A stretch of 64,000 nucleotides of DNA, taken from contig CAYNNQ010000008.1 of the NCBI GenBank assembly GCA_964398785.1, forward strand, positions 22,978 to 86,977, in the 5' to 3' direction. Position 1 is the first letter of the stretch. Each line of letters starts with the position of its first letter. Below the pieces are notes generated by a model, which searched no databases, was not told where the DNA came from, and saw only the letters and a list, made by a program, of their open reading frames with translations. This DNA is from CAYNNQ01 sp964398785 (GTDB lineage: Bacteria > Desulfobacterota > Desulfovibrionia > Desulfovibrionales > Desulfonatronovibrionaceae). Positions 34,333 to 44,109 of the stretch are shown in pieces. The position numbers and the translations under genes are program-made.

Positions 34333-35901
34333 TTATTCGGGTCCGTGCAAAGTGGCCATTATTTCGTTTATATCGTTGGGAATGGCCTTTTCTTGCTTCT
34401 TGGCGTATTCCAGTTTGGAGAAGATGTAAATTGCCGCGAAGGAGAGGATCATTACAAATCCGCCCGGGTTTTTGTATGTGAGGGCCGCCGGCAGATAGGC
34501 CTTTCCCAGAATCATGACAAAAGAACCTATGATACCGGTTAGAAGGCCGGCAAGTGCACCGTTGCGGGTCATTTTGGGCCACCAGATCCCCATGGCCAGT
34601 ACCGGGAAGAAGGTGGAGGCGGCAATGGCAAAGGCCAATCCGACCAAAACGGCTATCTGCATGTCCTCCACCACAAATCCCAGAGGTATGCCTATCAGTC
34701 CGATGACAATGGAGGATATGCGCGCAATCCGAACACGGTTCATTTCCGGCATTTCCGGGTTGAATACATTAACCACCAGATCGTGGCCAATAGCTCCGGC
34801 GCAGGCGATTATAAGCCCGGCCACAGTGGACAGGACCGCGGCAAACGCTCCGGCGACAACAATTCCCAGCAAGATTTGCCCGCCGAAATGCGACCCCCCC
34901 ACGGGGACGGCCAGGTTTTTCCCATTCCGGGCCAGCCATTCGGTCAGATGTGGAGTTACTCCCAGACTATCCGCCTGGAGATAAATATAGCGAACCACAT
35001 GCCCCACGTAGGGAGACATGATGTAAAAGAGGCCAATGAGCAGAAGGACAATGATAACGGTGCGTCTGGCCGACTTGCCGTCCGGGGTGGTGTAAAAGCG
35101 GACCAGTATATGGGGCAAACCGGCTGTTCCGAACATAAGGGCCAGCAGAAGGGACAGGGTGTCCTTGAAGTTGGTCAACCAGTATCCGGGTTGGACAAAG
35201 GCCGCTCCGGCGAACATTTCGTTGCTGTTTGGTTCGCTTCCCTGAAAGGTCTGCAGGAAGTTGATTATATCCGTATAGGTGTATCCCTTTATCATATACG
35301 GAATAAAGGCCAACAGGAACATGGCGCCAAACATTACCCAAAACTGGGCCAGCTGGTTTATGGTTGTTCCCTTCATACCGCCTATAGCCACATACACGGT
35401 GATGATTATGGCTATGACCACGATGGCGGTTTCGTATTGCATGTTCAGCAAAAGGCCCATGACCTTGCCCGCTCCCAAAAGCTGCGGGGCCATATAGAAA
35501 AAGGAAATAAAAAGAACGCCTACAACCCCCAGGATCCTGGCCCATTTGGAATGGAAGCGGTCCGAGACAAAATCGGGTACAGTGTATTTACCGAATTTGC
35601 GCAGGGGGGAGGCCAGAAAAAGGAGCAGGGCTACGTATCCGACAAAAAAACCGAAAGCGTAGATGATTCCGTCGAATCCCTGCAGGAAAGCTACACCGGC
35701 CACACCGAGAAAAGAAGCAGCGCTTAAATAGTCGCTGGAAATTGCCGAGGCATTAATAAAACTGTTGATTTTGCGTCCGGCCAGATAGTAATCGGCCGAA
35801 GTCTTCTGGATGCGGTACATCCAGGTAGTGACCACGGTAAAAGCGAGCATTATCCCTATTAAAAGCAGGGCGGTAAAGGGTACTTGATATCCGGCTTCCA
35901 T
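34333..35901 (-). CDS. actP: Acetate/cation symporter ActP (sodium:solute symporter family)
   Basis: Integral membrane protein of 522 residues with about 13 hydrophobic segments, of the SSS family. The N-terminal NASAISSDYLSAASFLGVAG and GSHFGGQILLGIVVAGAFAA segments are typical of ActP. It carries acetate and related short acids with Na+ or H+. The partner gene for a DUF485 protein lies 3 bp upstream, as in the yjcH-actP pair of E. coli. In an incompletely oxidising sulfate reducer it could import or recapture acetate; this is inference. Confidence 0.92.
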   Translation of the reverse strand: MEAGYQVPFTALLLIGIMLAFTVVTTWMYRIQKTSADYYLAGRKINSFINASAISSDYLSAASFLGVAGVAFLQGFDGIIYAFGFFVGYVALLLFLASPLRKFGKYTVPDFVSDRFHSKWARILGVVGVLFISFFYMAPQLLGAGKVMGLLLNMQYETAIVVIAIIITVYVAIGGMKGTTINQLAQFWVMFGAMFLLAFIPYMIKGYTYTDIINFLQTFQGSEPNSNEMFAGAAFVQPGYWLTNFKDTLSLLLALMFGTAGLPHILVRFYTTPDGKSARRTVIIVLLLIGLFYIMSPYVGHVVRYIYLQADSLGVTPHLTEWLARNGKNLAVPVGGSHFGGQILLGIVVAGAFAAVLSTVAGLIIACAGAIGHDLVVNVFNPEMPEMNRVRIARISSIVIGLIGIPLGFVVEDMQIAVLVGLAFAIAASTFFPVLAMGIWWPKMTRNGALAGLLTGIIGSFVMILGKAYLPAALTYKNPGGFVMILSFAAIYIFSKLEYAKKQEKAIPNDINEIMATLHGPE

Positions 35902-35904
35902 GGC

Positions 35905-36168
35905 TTACTCCGTTTTTTCTTCTGATTTTAATTTGTCTTCCATGCGGTTGGCCAAGCGGACGTAGATGATGAATACCGCCCAGGTGATCGGATACACAAG
36001 TACGGCCACCAGGAAGTAATGCAGCGGCATCCCCCCGATCTCTTTCCCCACCACCCAGTCCTTGGCCAGGTAAGTAAGGATGTACAAGGCCAGAACAAAA
36101 GCAAAATAAGGGATGCCAAAGGCCAGGGCGAATCTGAATTGTTTTTTTCGCAGTTCCTCTACCGTCAT
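35905..36168 (-). CDS. DUF485 small membrane protein (YjcH-like)
   Basis: 87 residues with two membrane segments (about 13-34 and 48-68), starting TVEELRKKQFRFALAFG and ending in a charged tail. DUF485 proteins are nearly always paired with ActP or related symporters and are thought to be accessory subunits. It is first in the two-gene unit, 3 bp before actP. No catalytic residues are seen. Confidence 0.87.
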   Translation of the reverse strand: MTVEELRKKQFRFALAFGIPYFAFVLALYILTYLAKDWVVGKEIGGMPLHYFLVAVLVYPITWAVFIIYVRLANRMEDKLKSEEKTE

Positions 36169-36354
36169 TTTAAATCCCCCTTGAGTTGTGTATTGAAATA
36201 ATCGGGACCTCGTGCCATGATTAGAAATACTAGCAGGGAAAACAGAGTTGGCCAGTATTTTTTGGTGAACGGCGGGAAAATATTGGTTGTCCCCGCTTAA
36301 CCATTCATGTTGCCTTTTATCGTGATATTTGCACAGTTTTTGTGGAGTGGGAAA

Positions 36355-37365
36355 ATGTCCTCTATAGATGCGGAGAAGATATATTCTTTGATTGCCGGGG
36401 GAAACACGGAGTCAGTCCGGAGGTTCCGGCAAGAAATGGTCCAGGATATGATGGACCGGAAAAAGGATGTTGAAGATGTAGTCCGGGCTATTTCCTTTTT
36501 TAACAGGAATACGGAAAATGCTGTTCTGGATTTTTTCCAGCAGGAGTATCCATGGCTGGAAAAATGCACTTTTCTGGAATTTGGTTCCGGGGCCCGGGAG
36601 GAGCAGATTCTTACTTCGGATCAGGACAATGGTTTTTTTTGGCAAGACCCACCGGAGGAATACGAGCTAGAGGAGGTTACCCAGAGAATTGTCCTTACTC
36701 TGGACAGTTGCGGTATAAGGCTCTGTTCAGGAGGGGTTATGGTAAATAACGAGAAGTGGCGGGGGGATTTTCACAAATGGAGAAAGCGGTTGACCAAGTG
36801 GCTGTCCACTCCCAAGGAGGAAGGAGAATGGCAGCTGGGGACTATTGTGGATTTTGCCCCGGTCAGCGGGCCACTGATTTCGGAAGCCGAAGCCCTGAGA
36901 TCGGAATTGAGACGGCTGATCCGGGATCAGCCGGTTATACTCAAAAATTTGGGGTTAGAGATATCCGAATTCAAGGCCCCGGTGACTTTCTGGGGAGGAT
37001 TCGTCCTGGAAAAAGAGGGGGAGCTTAAGGGGCTTTTGGATGTCAAGCATTCCATTCTGGCCCATATGACCAATGCGGCCAGGTTGCTGTGCCTGAAGCA
37101 CGATATTGAGGAGGTACACACCCGGAGACGAATCCACCTTCTGGGAGAAAACAGACACATCCCCGCCAAGATGAGCAGGGACTTGTCTGAATTATGGAAA
37201 TGGGTGCAGGAAAGGCGGATTCGAGCCAATCTGAAGGATCCTTCCCGGATCAAGGTGGGTTTGAATCCGTACAAGTTGGACAAGGAAGAGCAAAACGTCC
37301 TACGCAAACGTCTGCATTCCCTGGACAAGTTCATTTTCCTGGTCCGGCGGGGTAGTGGGTTGTGA
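36355..37365 (+). CDS. DUF294-type putative nucleotidyltransferase
   Basis: 336 residues resembling the DUF294 nucleotidyltransferase plus its C-terminal substrate-binding domain. The nucleotidyltransferase signature is GSGAREEQILTSDQDNGFFW (about residues 82-101), the usual form being GS-x-G-R-x-EQ..DQDN; here the expected second Gly is Ala. The region GVMVNNEKWRGDFHKWRKRL also fits the family, and the C-terminal half contains FVLEKEGELKGLLDVKHSI. Most relatives have N-terminal cNMP and CBS domains; these are absent. The ATG at 36355 has GGAG upstream; the frame is open 16 codons earlier. It is divergent from the yjcH-actP pair. Confidence 0.72.
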   Translation: MSSIDAEKIYSLIAGGNTESVRRFRQEMVQDMMDRKKDVEDVVRAISFFNRNTENAVLDFFQQEYPWLEKCTFLEFGSGAREEQILTSDQDNGFFWQDPPEEYELEEVTQRIVLTLDSCGIRLCSGGVMVNNEKWRGDFHKWRKRLTKWLSTPKEEGEWQLGTIVDFAPVSGPLISEAEALRSELRRLIRDQPVILKNLGLEISEFKAPVTFWGGFVLEKEGELKGLLDVKHSILAHMTNAARLLCLKHDIEEVHTRRRIHLLGENRHIPAKMSRDLSELWKWVQERRIRANLKDPSRIKVGLNPYKLDKEEQNVLRKRLHSLDKFIFLVRRGSGL

Positions 37366-37404
37366 CTTACCATGTCTTGCCGTGTACTGATGTATAGAGG
37401 AGCC

Positions 37405-38826
37405 TTAGGGGATGATCCCCTGGCTGGCTACAAGAAGCCAGTCAAGCATGTTCTGGGGCATAAGGCCCATGTAGAGTATCCCGGCGGCCAAAAGGATCCC
37501 GATACATGTTCCGGACACGGAGGGATGAAATGGGGATCTGCTCTTTTCCTGCACCGTATATGCGTGGCGGACCAGATTCAGGTAATAATAAATGGCGATC
37601 GCTGTATTCAGGGCTCCAATAATTACTATCCAATGATGTCCCGTATTCCAGGCGGAGGTCATTAGGAACAGTTTGCCTGTGAATCCCCCGGTGGGAGGCA
37701 GGCCCACAAGGGCAAAAGCGGCCACGGCCAATACCAGGGCCAGCAATGGGGCACGACGGTGCAGGCCGTTCAAATCATCCAGGTAGATGTTTTGCCCCTT
37801 TTCGGAAAGACGGGTAATGACCCAGAATACTGCCAGGTTCATGAGCATGTATACCAGGGAATAAAAGGCGGCTGCGGAAAGTCCGTGCGAGTCTGCGGCA
37901 ATCAGCCCGAGCATGATGTATCCGGCGTGGGAAACACTGGAATACCCCAAAAGCCTTTTGACGTCCTTTTGGTTTAGAGCGGCCAGATTGGCTATGGTCA
38001 TGGACAGTACAGCCAGGACAGCCAGGAGGATCTTTAGTTGTGTTGCCGGCATGAAGGCCATAAGCCTTATGAGGATGACCACGGCCCCCAGTTTGGGCAC
38101 GGTGGCCACGAAAGCGGCTGTCTCATTGCTTGCTCCTTGGTACACATCCGGGCACCAGAAATGGAAAGGGAAAAGGGCGAGTTTATACAAAAAGGAAATG
38201 AGAAAGAGACTGAATCCGATGATGGCCAATGGCTCGCCCGAAAAGGTCCAGGACATGTGGCGGAGTGTTTGCAGGAAAGTAGTATGTTGCACGGCCAAAA
38301 TATAGGAAATGCCGTATAATCCCAAGGCGGTGGCCGCAGCCCCGAAAAGGATATATTTTATGCCCGCTTCTGCGGCGCGCGGTTCTTTCCGGCGCAGGGG
38401 GACAAGCACGTACAGGCTGTAGGATGCCAGTTCCAGGGCGATAAAGATAGTAAACAGCTCTACCGTACTGGAAAGCAAAACGAGTCCGAAACAGGACAGG
38501 GTCATGAACATGAAATAGTCCGCCCGGTGTACCTTTTCCTCTAGGGTACGGTTGCGCAACGCGTTGGCGCTGCAGATGGCCAGCCCCAAAAAGATGGTGA
38601 ATTTAAAGAACTGGGACAGTCTGTCCACCTGAAAGGTGCTATACAGGAAGTGCCCCTGCTGCCCGAAGGTGAAAAGACACAAGAATACGCCCAGAAAGGA
38701 GGCGTAAGGAACCCAATTCACATTGTCCCTTTGTTTTTGAGAGATGCTTTGCAGAAAAAGGCAGATAACCATCGCCAGCATGTACATCTCCGGGAGGAAG
38801 TATTGGATGGAAAAATTGGCGGTCAT
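37405..38826 (-). CDS. nuoN: Complex I subunit N (antiporter-like)
   Basis: 473 residues, about 14 membrane segments, of the proton-pumping NuoN/Nad2 family. It has the conserved transmembrane Lys/Glu features: ALELASYSLYVLVPLRR, ALFPFHFWCPDVYQGA and RLLGYSSVSHAGYIMLGL. It is the last gene of the locus, after nuoM. It converges on the DUF294 gene with only 39 bp between. Confidence 0.93.
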   Translation of the reverse strand: MTANFSIQYFLPEMYMLAMVICLFLQSISQKQRDNVNWVPYASFLGVFLCLFTFGQQGHFLYSTFQVDRLSQFFKFTIFLGLAICSANALRNRTLEEKVHRADYFMFMTLSCFGLVLLSSTVELFTIFIALELASYSLYVLVPLRRKEPRAAEAGIKYILFGAAATALGLYGISYILAVQHTTFLQTLRHMSWTFSGEPLAIIGFSLFLISFLYKLALFPFHFWCPDVYQGASNETAAFVATVPKLGAVVILIRLMAFMPATQLKILLAVLAVLSMTIANLAALNQKDVKRLLGYSSVSHAGYIMLGLIAADSHGLSAAAFYSLVYMLMNLAVFWVITRLSEKGQNIYLDDLNGLHRRAPLLALVLAVAAFALVGLPPTGGFTGKLFLMTSAWNTGHHWIVIIGALNTAIAIYYYLNLVRHAYTVQEKSRSPFHPSVSGTCIGILLAAGILYMGLMPQNMLDWLLVASQGIIP

Positions 38827-38939
38827 ATCTTATCCGCTGTCCCTTGAGTCTTTATGTTTTCCGGTTGCTTATATTTTTATCTTTAATTTTCCGGAGTCCT
38901 TTCCGGAACAAAAGCCCTATTATATTTTTCCTAAATCTT

Positions 38940-40523
38940 TTATGGACGATCCTCAAAGGTCTTTACAGTCGGTGTGGATTTTTCTTCATCCACTATCACA
39001 ATAGAACCTCCTGATTTTTTCCCGGGGGATATGTGCAGTGTGTTGCCTGCAGTCTTTTGTTTGTCCACGCTGGCAATATGGCTGATTATTCCGGTTACGG
39101 AGCTATTCATGGTCTTAAGCGCACCACCCGGACAAAGGCCCAGGTAGAAGACTAAAGCGGCCGAAGGGACTAGATATACCCACTCCCGGAGGTTCAAATC
39201 CGGCCAATTGGCACCGTAACTCGGCTCTCCCCAAGCCATCTTCTGTAAGAGCCGGAGCATATATGCAGCTGCAAGCAGGGCCCCGGGAACAGCCAGAAGG
39301 CCGATCCACATGTTTTTTTCCAGAGTTCCGATCAGGACCAGGGCCTCGCCCACAAAGCTGTTCGTCCCCGGGAATGCCAAGGAGGATAAGGAGAATAGTC
39401 CCAGAAAGAAGACGTAAGCAGGAAGATATTTACCCAGCCCCAGATTATCCTGGATGAGACGGCTGTGGCTCCGTTCGTATATCGCCCCCACTAACATAAA
39501 GAGGGCCCCGGTGGTTATACCGTGATTGAGCATTTGCATTATTGCCCCTTGCAGCCCGTGCCGGGTGAAGACAAAAATGCCCAGGGTTACAAAGCCCATG
39601 TGGGCCACAGAAGAATAAGCGATCAGCTTTTTGATATCTTTTTGGCCCAGAGCGACCAGCCCCCCGTATATTATGGAGGCAATGGAAAAGGCAATCATGA
39701 GCGGAGCGAAATATATGCTTGCTTCGGGTGTAAGCCCCAGACAGAAGCGGATGAACCCGTATGTACCCATCTTCAAAAGGACCGAAGCCAGAAGGACGGA
39801 GCCGGCGGCAGGGGCCTGGACGTGTGCCGCAGGCAGCCAAGTATGGAAGGGGAACATGGGGACCTTGATGGCAAAGGCCAGAGCCATGCCCAAAAAGGCC
39901 CAGCACTGGAAGGAAAAGGATTGTTCACTGTTAAGCAGCTCTACTATGGAAAAGGTCCCTGAGGCATTATAGAAGGCGATCAAGGCAATTAAAAGCAAAG
40001 TGCTGCCGGCCAGGGTGTAGAGGAAAAACTTTATGGCTGCGTATTTGCGTTGTGGCCCTCCCCACACGGCAATGAGCAGAAACATGGGGATGAGCATGGC
40101 CTCCCAGAATATATAGAACAGGACGAAATCCAGGGAGGCGAACACCCCAACGCAGGCGGAGATCATAAGCATGAGACAAATATGGAACTCAGTTACCCGT
40201 TTTTTTATGTATGTCCAGGAGCACAAGATGCACATGGGCAGTAAAAAGACGGTAAGCAGGATAAGTATGATACTCAGCCCGTCCACTCCTAGGTGGTAGT
40301 TTATGTCCCATTTGGTTATCCACGGATGCAGTTCCTGGAATTGGAAATTCTTGTTTGCAGGATTGAAGGTGAACAGAAGAGGGAGAGCGCATATGAACTC
40401 CACTATCCCGGTAATCAGGGAAAATACGCGCACTTGTCCCGCAGTCCTGCATACAGCCATTAAAAAGCAGGCAAGCAAAGGAAGGAAGATCAGTATGCTC
40501 AGAATGGGCCAGTCATGGGACAT
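38940..40523 (-). CDS. nuoM: Complex I subunit M (antiporter-like)
   Basis: 527 residues, about 14 membrane segments, of the NuoM/Nad4 family. Motifs are HLGVDGLSIILILLTVFLLP, IFWEAMLIPMFLLIAVWGG, VPMFPFHTWLPAAHVQAPA and KLIAYSSVAHMGFVTLGIF. A soluble C-terminal tail of about 50 residues (GNTLHISPGKKSGGS) is longer than in E. coli. It follows the 588-residue antiporter-like gene and precedes nuoN. Confidence 0.93.
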   Translation of the reverse strand: MSHDWPILSILIFLPLLACFLMAVCRTAGQVRVFSLITGIVEFICALPLLFTFNPANKNFQFQELHPWITKWDINYHLGVDGLSIILILLTVFLLPMCILCSWTYIKKRVTEFHICLMLMISACVGVFASLDFVLFYIFWEAMLIPMFLLIAVWGGPQRKYAAIKFFLYTLAGSTLLLIALIAFYNASGTFSIVELLNSEQSFSFQCWAFLGMALAFAIKVPMFPFHTWLPAAHVQAPAAGSVLLASVLLKMGTYGFIRFCLGLTPEASIYFAPLMIAFSIASIIYGGLVALGQKDIKKLIAYSSVAHMGFVTLGIFVFTRHGLQGAIMQMLNHGITTGALFMLVGAIYERSHSRLIQDNLGLGKYLPAYVFFLGLFSLSSLAFPGTNSFVGEALVLIGTLEKNMWIGLLAVPGALLAAAYMLRLLQKMAWGEPSYGANWPDLNLREWVYLVPSAALVFYLGLCPGGALKTMNSSVTGIISHIASVDKQKTAGNTLHISPGKKSGGSIVIVDEEKSTPTVKTFEDRP

Positions 40524-40625
40524 TATAAAGCACTCCCAATACGCAGATTTTCGGTGTTTTGCCCGTTTGTCCGGTTGTTCTGGGAAAAAATGGCCATCTT
40601 TCTTTTTCCTTAATTTTGTTGGTTA

Positions 40626-42392
40626 TCACCAGAAAAAGGCCAGGGCGAATACCGCCAGGGCGATAACCGCGGCCATGGCCAGGTAATCCTGGAGGTTCCC
40701 CGTCTGCAAAAGATTCAGCCGTTTACCCAAACGTAGACATGTGTAGGCGGAACCGTCCACGACCCTGTCTATTTCCTCCCGGTCGAATTCGGCTGATCCG
40801 TCGGCAATCCCGAATAGTCCACGGATTCCCAGCCGATTATAGACTTCAGACCATATATTATCCAGGGCTGCCACCGGACGGCGGCAGAGACGCAGGGATA
40901 TCCAACCTAGCACGCGATATATATAATCAAAGTCCAGATTGATTTTGTTTTCCGGTCTCAGCTTGCGACGCAGCAGGTAAAAACCCAGACCCGTGAAGGC
41001 CAGTATCTGAAAGGATTGGACCAGATGCCACGGGGTATATGGCTGATAATGGACCGGAAAGGGCAGCAGGCGATACAAGAATTGCGGGTATACACCTATC
41101 AACATACAGAGGAAGCTGGCCAGGAACATGGCCACATACATGTTTTTGGGTAGCGGAGAGAGTTTCCTCGTGGATTTTTGAGGGCCGTAAAAAGCGAAAT
41201 AGGGGAGTTTTATCCCCACTGAAAGGAAAGTGCCTACGGAGGCGAGCTCCAGTCCCGTGGCCAGCCAGTTATGGTGCGCTTCCGCAGTTCCGGCTATAAC
41301 CATTGTCTTACTCACGAAACCGGAAAACAGCGGAAATCCGGAGATTGATACGGCTCCCACCATATACCCGATAAACACCAGGGGCAATTTGGAGATCAAT
41401 CCGCCCATTTCGGTCAGCTTGGAGGTCCCGGCGGCGTAAAGCAAACAACCCGCGCCCATGAACAGAAGGCCCTTGTACAGTATATGGGCGTAGGCGTGGG
41501 CACACGCCCCGTTAACAGACATGGCTGTACCTATACCCACACCGGCTACCATGTAGCCCACCTGGGAGACAATATGGTAGGCAAGGATGCGCCGGGCATC
41601 GTTTTCAATGGTAGCATAAAAGACCCCGTATACGGCCATCACAGTACCTGCCACCGCCAGTACCGGAAAACCGGAAAAGCCGCGGGCCAGTACATACACA
41701 GCGGTCTTGGTGGTAAAAGCGCTCAAGAATACGGCCCCGGTGATGGTCGCTTCCGGATAGGCGTCGGGGAGCCAGGCATGCAAAGGAATAACAGCCGCGT
41801 TTATGGCGAAGCCTGTGAGCACCAGATAGTCAGCCCATCCGGCTCCGCTCGGATCTACTGGTTCAAAAGCGAAGCTGCCGGTTATTTTGTACTTTATAAG
41901 CAACCCGGCCAAAAGAAACAGCCCGCCGAAGGTATGGAACAGGAAATATCTGAAGCCGGCATCCACGGATTTCTGGACCCGGTTTAGCCAGATAAGGAAA
42001 GTGGAGGAAACAGCCATGATTTCCCAGAAAATGAACAGGGTCAGGTAATCCCCGGCAAATGTGGAACCGAATGCTCCGGCTATATACAGGGCCGCAGCAA
42101 TATGCTGCCCGCGGTCCCGGACGTGCCAGGCATAGATGAAGCCGATAATTGCCTGCAGGGCAAAGACGTGGGCGAATACTATGGAAAGCTTGTCCACCCG
42201 CCCCATGACCAGGTGCACCCCCAGATAGTCCATCTGCATGTATTGCCCGGACTGCATGAGAAAAATGGAGCACATGGCCGCGATACCCGGCAACGGAAGC
42301 AGGTATTTCCAGTACGGGCCACGGTATATGGCCAGGATCGCAGCCAAGAGCAGGAAATAAATCGCCGGGTGTAGGAAATCAGTGCCGATCAT
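40626..42392 (-). CDS. Antiporter-like complex I subunit (NuoL/MrpD-like, long)
   Basis: 588 residues with about 14 membrane segments. Core motifs are FIFWEIMAVSSTFLIWL, AVIPLHAWLPDAYPEATI and RILAYHIVSQVGYMVAG. It is nearer to MrpD-like proteins than to classical NuoL, but it has a long C-terminal extension (residues about 465-570, mostly amphipathic and charged) ending in a last membrane helix, which recalls the lateral helix of NuoL. It may take the distal position in the membrane arm. Overlaps the small membrane gene by 14 bp. Confidence 0.85.
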   Translation of the reverse strand: MIGTDFLHPAIYFLLLAAILAIYRGPYWKYLLPLPGIAAMCSIFLMQSGQYMQMDYLGVHLVMGRVDKLSIVFAHVFALQAIIGFIYAWHVRDRGQHIAAALYIAGAFGSTFAGDYLTLFIFWEIMAVSSTFLIWLNRVQKSVDAGFRYFLFHTFGGLFLLAGLLIKYKITGSFAFEPVDPSGAGWADYLVLTGFAINAAVIPLHAWLPDAYPEATITGAVFLSAFTTKTAVYVLARGFSGFPVLAVAGTVMAVYGVFYATIENDARRILAYHIVSQVGYMVAGVGIGTAMSVNGACAHAYAHILYKGLLFMGAGCLLYAAGTSKLTEMGGLISKLPLVFIGYMVGAVSISGFPLFSGFVSKTMVIAGTAEAHHNWLATGLELASVGTFLSVGIKLPYFAFYGPQKSTRKLSPLPKNMYVAMFLASFLCMLIGVYPQFLYRLLPFPVHYQPYTPWHLVQSFQILAFTGLGFYLLRRKLRPENKINLDFDYIYRVLGWISLRLCRRPVAALDNIWSEVYNRLGIRGLFGIADGSAEFDREEIDRVVDGSAYTCLRLGKRLNLLQTGNLQDYLAMAAVIALAVFALAFFW

Positions 42393-42630
42393 AGAAATCC
42401 TCGTTTCGCCCTAATATGGTATGTGCGGCCGCCTTGCTGAGTTTGCCCAGGACCAGGGCCCCGGCAAGTCCAAACACCGCCCAGAATCCGGGGATCTTTT
42501 CCAGCCCGAAATGGGGGTGATGGACACGAATTACAATGTTCAGCAGCAAAAGAAGAATCAGGACCGCGTAGAATATTTTTTTCCAGAAAAAGAGTTTGTC
42601 TCTTTGCCGGGAAAATATGTTGCCTGCCAT
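42379..42630 (-). CDS. Small two-helix membrane protein in the complex I locus
   Basis: 83 residues starting MAGNIFSRQRDKLFFWKK. Two hydrophobic helices (about residues 19-36 and 49-66) flank a His-rich segment (RVHHPHFG). The ATG at 42630 is 1 bp after the previous stop, and the gene overlaps the next by 14 bp, so it should be made together with both antiporter-like subunits. I do not recognise it from classical complex I; an assembly or structural subunit is likely. Confidence 0.8.
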   Translation of the reverse strand: MAGNIFSRQRDKLFFWKKIFYAVLILLLLLNIVIRVHHPHFGLEKIPGFWAVFGLAGALVLGKLSKAAAHTILGRNEDFYDRH

Positions 42631-42631
42631 G

Positions 42632-44107
42632 CTAAAAGCCTCCAAAGACACGGATCAGACTGAGAAAGGGATCCGGATACAGGCCCAGCACCACGGATAT
42701 GACTGCGGTCAAAACCAAGGGTACCACCATGCACATGGGGGCCTCCGTAACCTTTTCCGCCTCGACCTTTTCCGCGGGTCCTTCAAAAAAAGCCTTGTAA
42801 ACCACCGGTCCGAAATAGGCGGCATTCAGGAGTGTGCTGGCCAGCAAGGCAGCCAGCAGGACCATGCTGTTTATACTAACGGCCCCGTTGGCCAAGAACC
42901 ATTTGCTCACGAAACCGCAAACCGGGGGGACTCCGATCATGCTCAGTGTTGCCAGTGCAAAGGCCCCGAAAGTCCAGGGCATTTTCCTTCCCAGTCCGGA
43001 CATGAGGCTTATTTTTTTCTGCCCGGCCGCAACAAATATCGCTCCGGCGGCAAAAAACAGTGTAATTTTACTAAACGCGTGATGCGCGATGTGTATAAGT
43101 CCGCCGGTGACCGCCACGGGCGTGAGCATGGCCACACCTATTACTATGTACGAGAGTTGGCTGACCGTGGAGTAGGCCAGCCGAGCCTTCAAATCATCCT
43201 TGGTCAGGGCGATAAGTGAGGCAACCACTATGGTGAAAGCGGCGATATACGCGGTGATCGGTCCCAGGTTCAGGGCCTGCATGGTTTCCACCCCAAATCC
43301 GGAAAGGATTACACGGCTTACGGAAAAGACGCCGGCCTTGACTACGGCGACAGCATGCAAAAGGGCACTAACTGGTGTGGGAGCGACCATTGCCGAGGGC
43401 AGCCAATTGTGCAGAGGGATTATGGCCGCCTTGGCCAGGCCGGCCAAAAACAGGAAATAGGCTGTGCTTACCCAGAACGGATTGGCCGTTTCCGGAAATA
43501 TTCCGTTGACCATGTTCGCCAGGTTGAAATCCAGGGTCCCGGCCAGGACATAAGTAATAAGCATGGCCGGAAGAAAAAACAGTTTGGAGGTTCCCATGAG
43601 GTAGACTATATATTTGCGTCCGCTGAAATACCCTTCCCGGTCCTGGTGATGGGCAACCAATGGATAGGTAAATATGGTGATTATTTCATAGAACAAATAC
43701 AGGGTGAAAATATTGGCGCTGAAAGCCACCCCCACGGCACCAAATATGGCCACGGCAAAGCAGAAATAGTATCTCGTCTGGGCATGCTCCTCCAGGCTGC
43801 GCATATAGCCGATGTTATAACTGCTGGCCAGGATCCAGAGAAAAGTGGATACCAGCCCGAAGATAAGCGCCAGCCCGTCTACGCAGAATTTCACGCTTAC
43901 GCCGGGGAACAGATGGAACAGGGGATAGATGTACACGGTCCCGCTTAAGACGCCTGGAACCAAGGCTAATATACTTAAGAAAGCAGCTACAGCGGCACCC
44001 AGGGAAATACCTTCCCGGATGTTTATATTTTTGTGGAGCACCCAGAGAACAAACGGGGCAAGGAATGTTATCCCCAGGGGGATGAGAATCAGTCCGTTTT
44101 GTTCCAT
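42632..44107 (-). CDS. Antiporter-like complex I subunit (MrpD-like)
   Basis: 491 residues, about 14 membrane segments. Motifs seen are FYEIITIFTYPLVAHHQD, AIIPLHNWLPSAMVAPTPVS and RLAYSTVSQLSYIVIG. The spacing and length are close to MrpD/MnhD and the hydrogenase-type subunits rather than NuoL. It lies 2 bp after nuoK, in the place where nuoL normally stands. It is the first of four antiporter-like genes in a row. Confidence 0.88.
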   Translation of the reverse strand: MEQNGLILIPLGITFLAPFVLWVLHKNINIREGISLGAAVAAFLSILALVPGVLSGTVYIYPLFHLFPGVSVKFCVDGLALIFGLVSTFLWILASSYNIGYMRSLEEHAQTRYYFCFAVAIFGAVGVAFSANIFTLYLFYEIITIFTYPLVAHHQDREGYFSGRKYIVYLMGTSKLFFLPAMLITYVLAGTLDFNLANMVNGIFPETANPFWVSTAYFLFLAGLAKAAIIPLHNWLPSAMVAPTPVSALLHAVAVVKAGVFSVSRVILSGFGVETMQALNLGPITAYIAAFTIVVASLIALTKDDLKARLAYSTVSQLSYIVIGVAMLTPVAVTGGLIHIAHHAFSKITLFFAAGAIFVAAGQKKISLMSGLGRKMPWTFGAFALATLSMIGVPPVCGFVSKWFLANGAVSINSMVLLAALLASTLLNAAYFGPVVYKAFFEGPAEKVEAEKVTEAPMCMVVPLVLTAVISVVLGLYPDPFLSLIRVFGGF

Positions 44108-44109
44108 GG

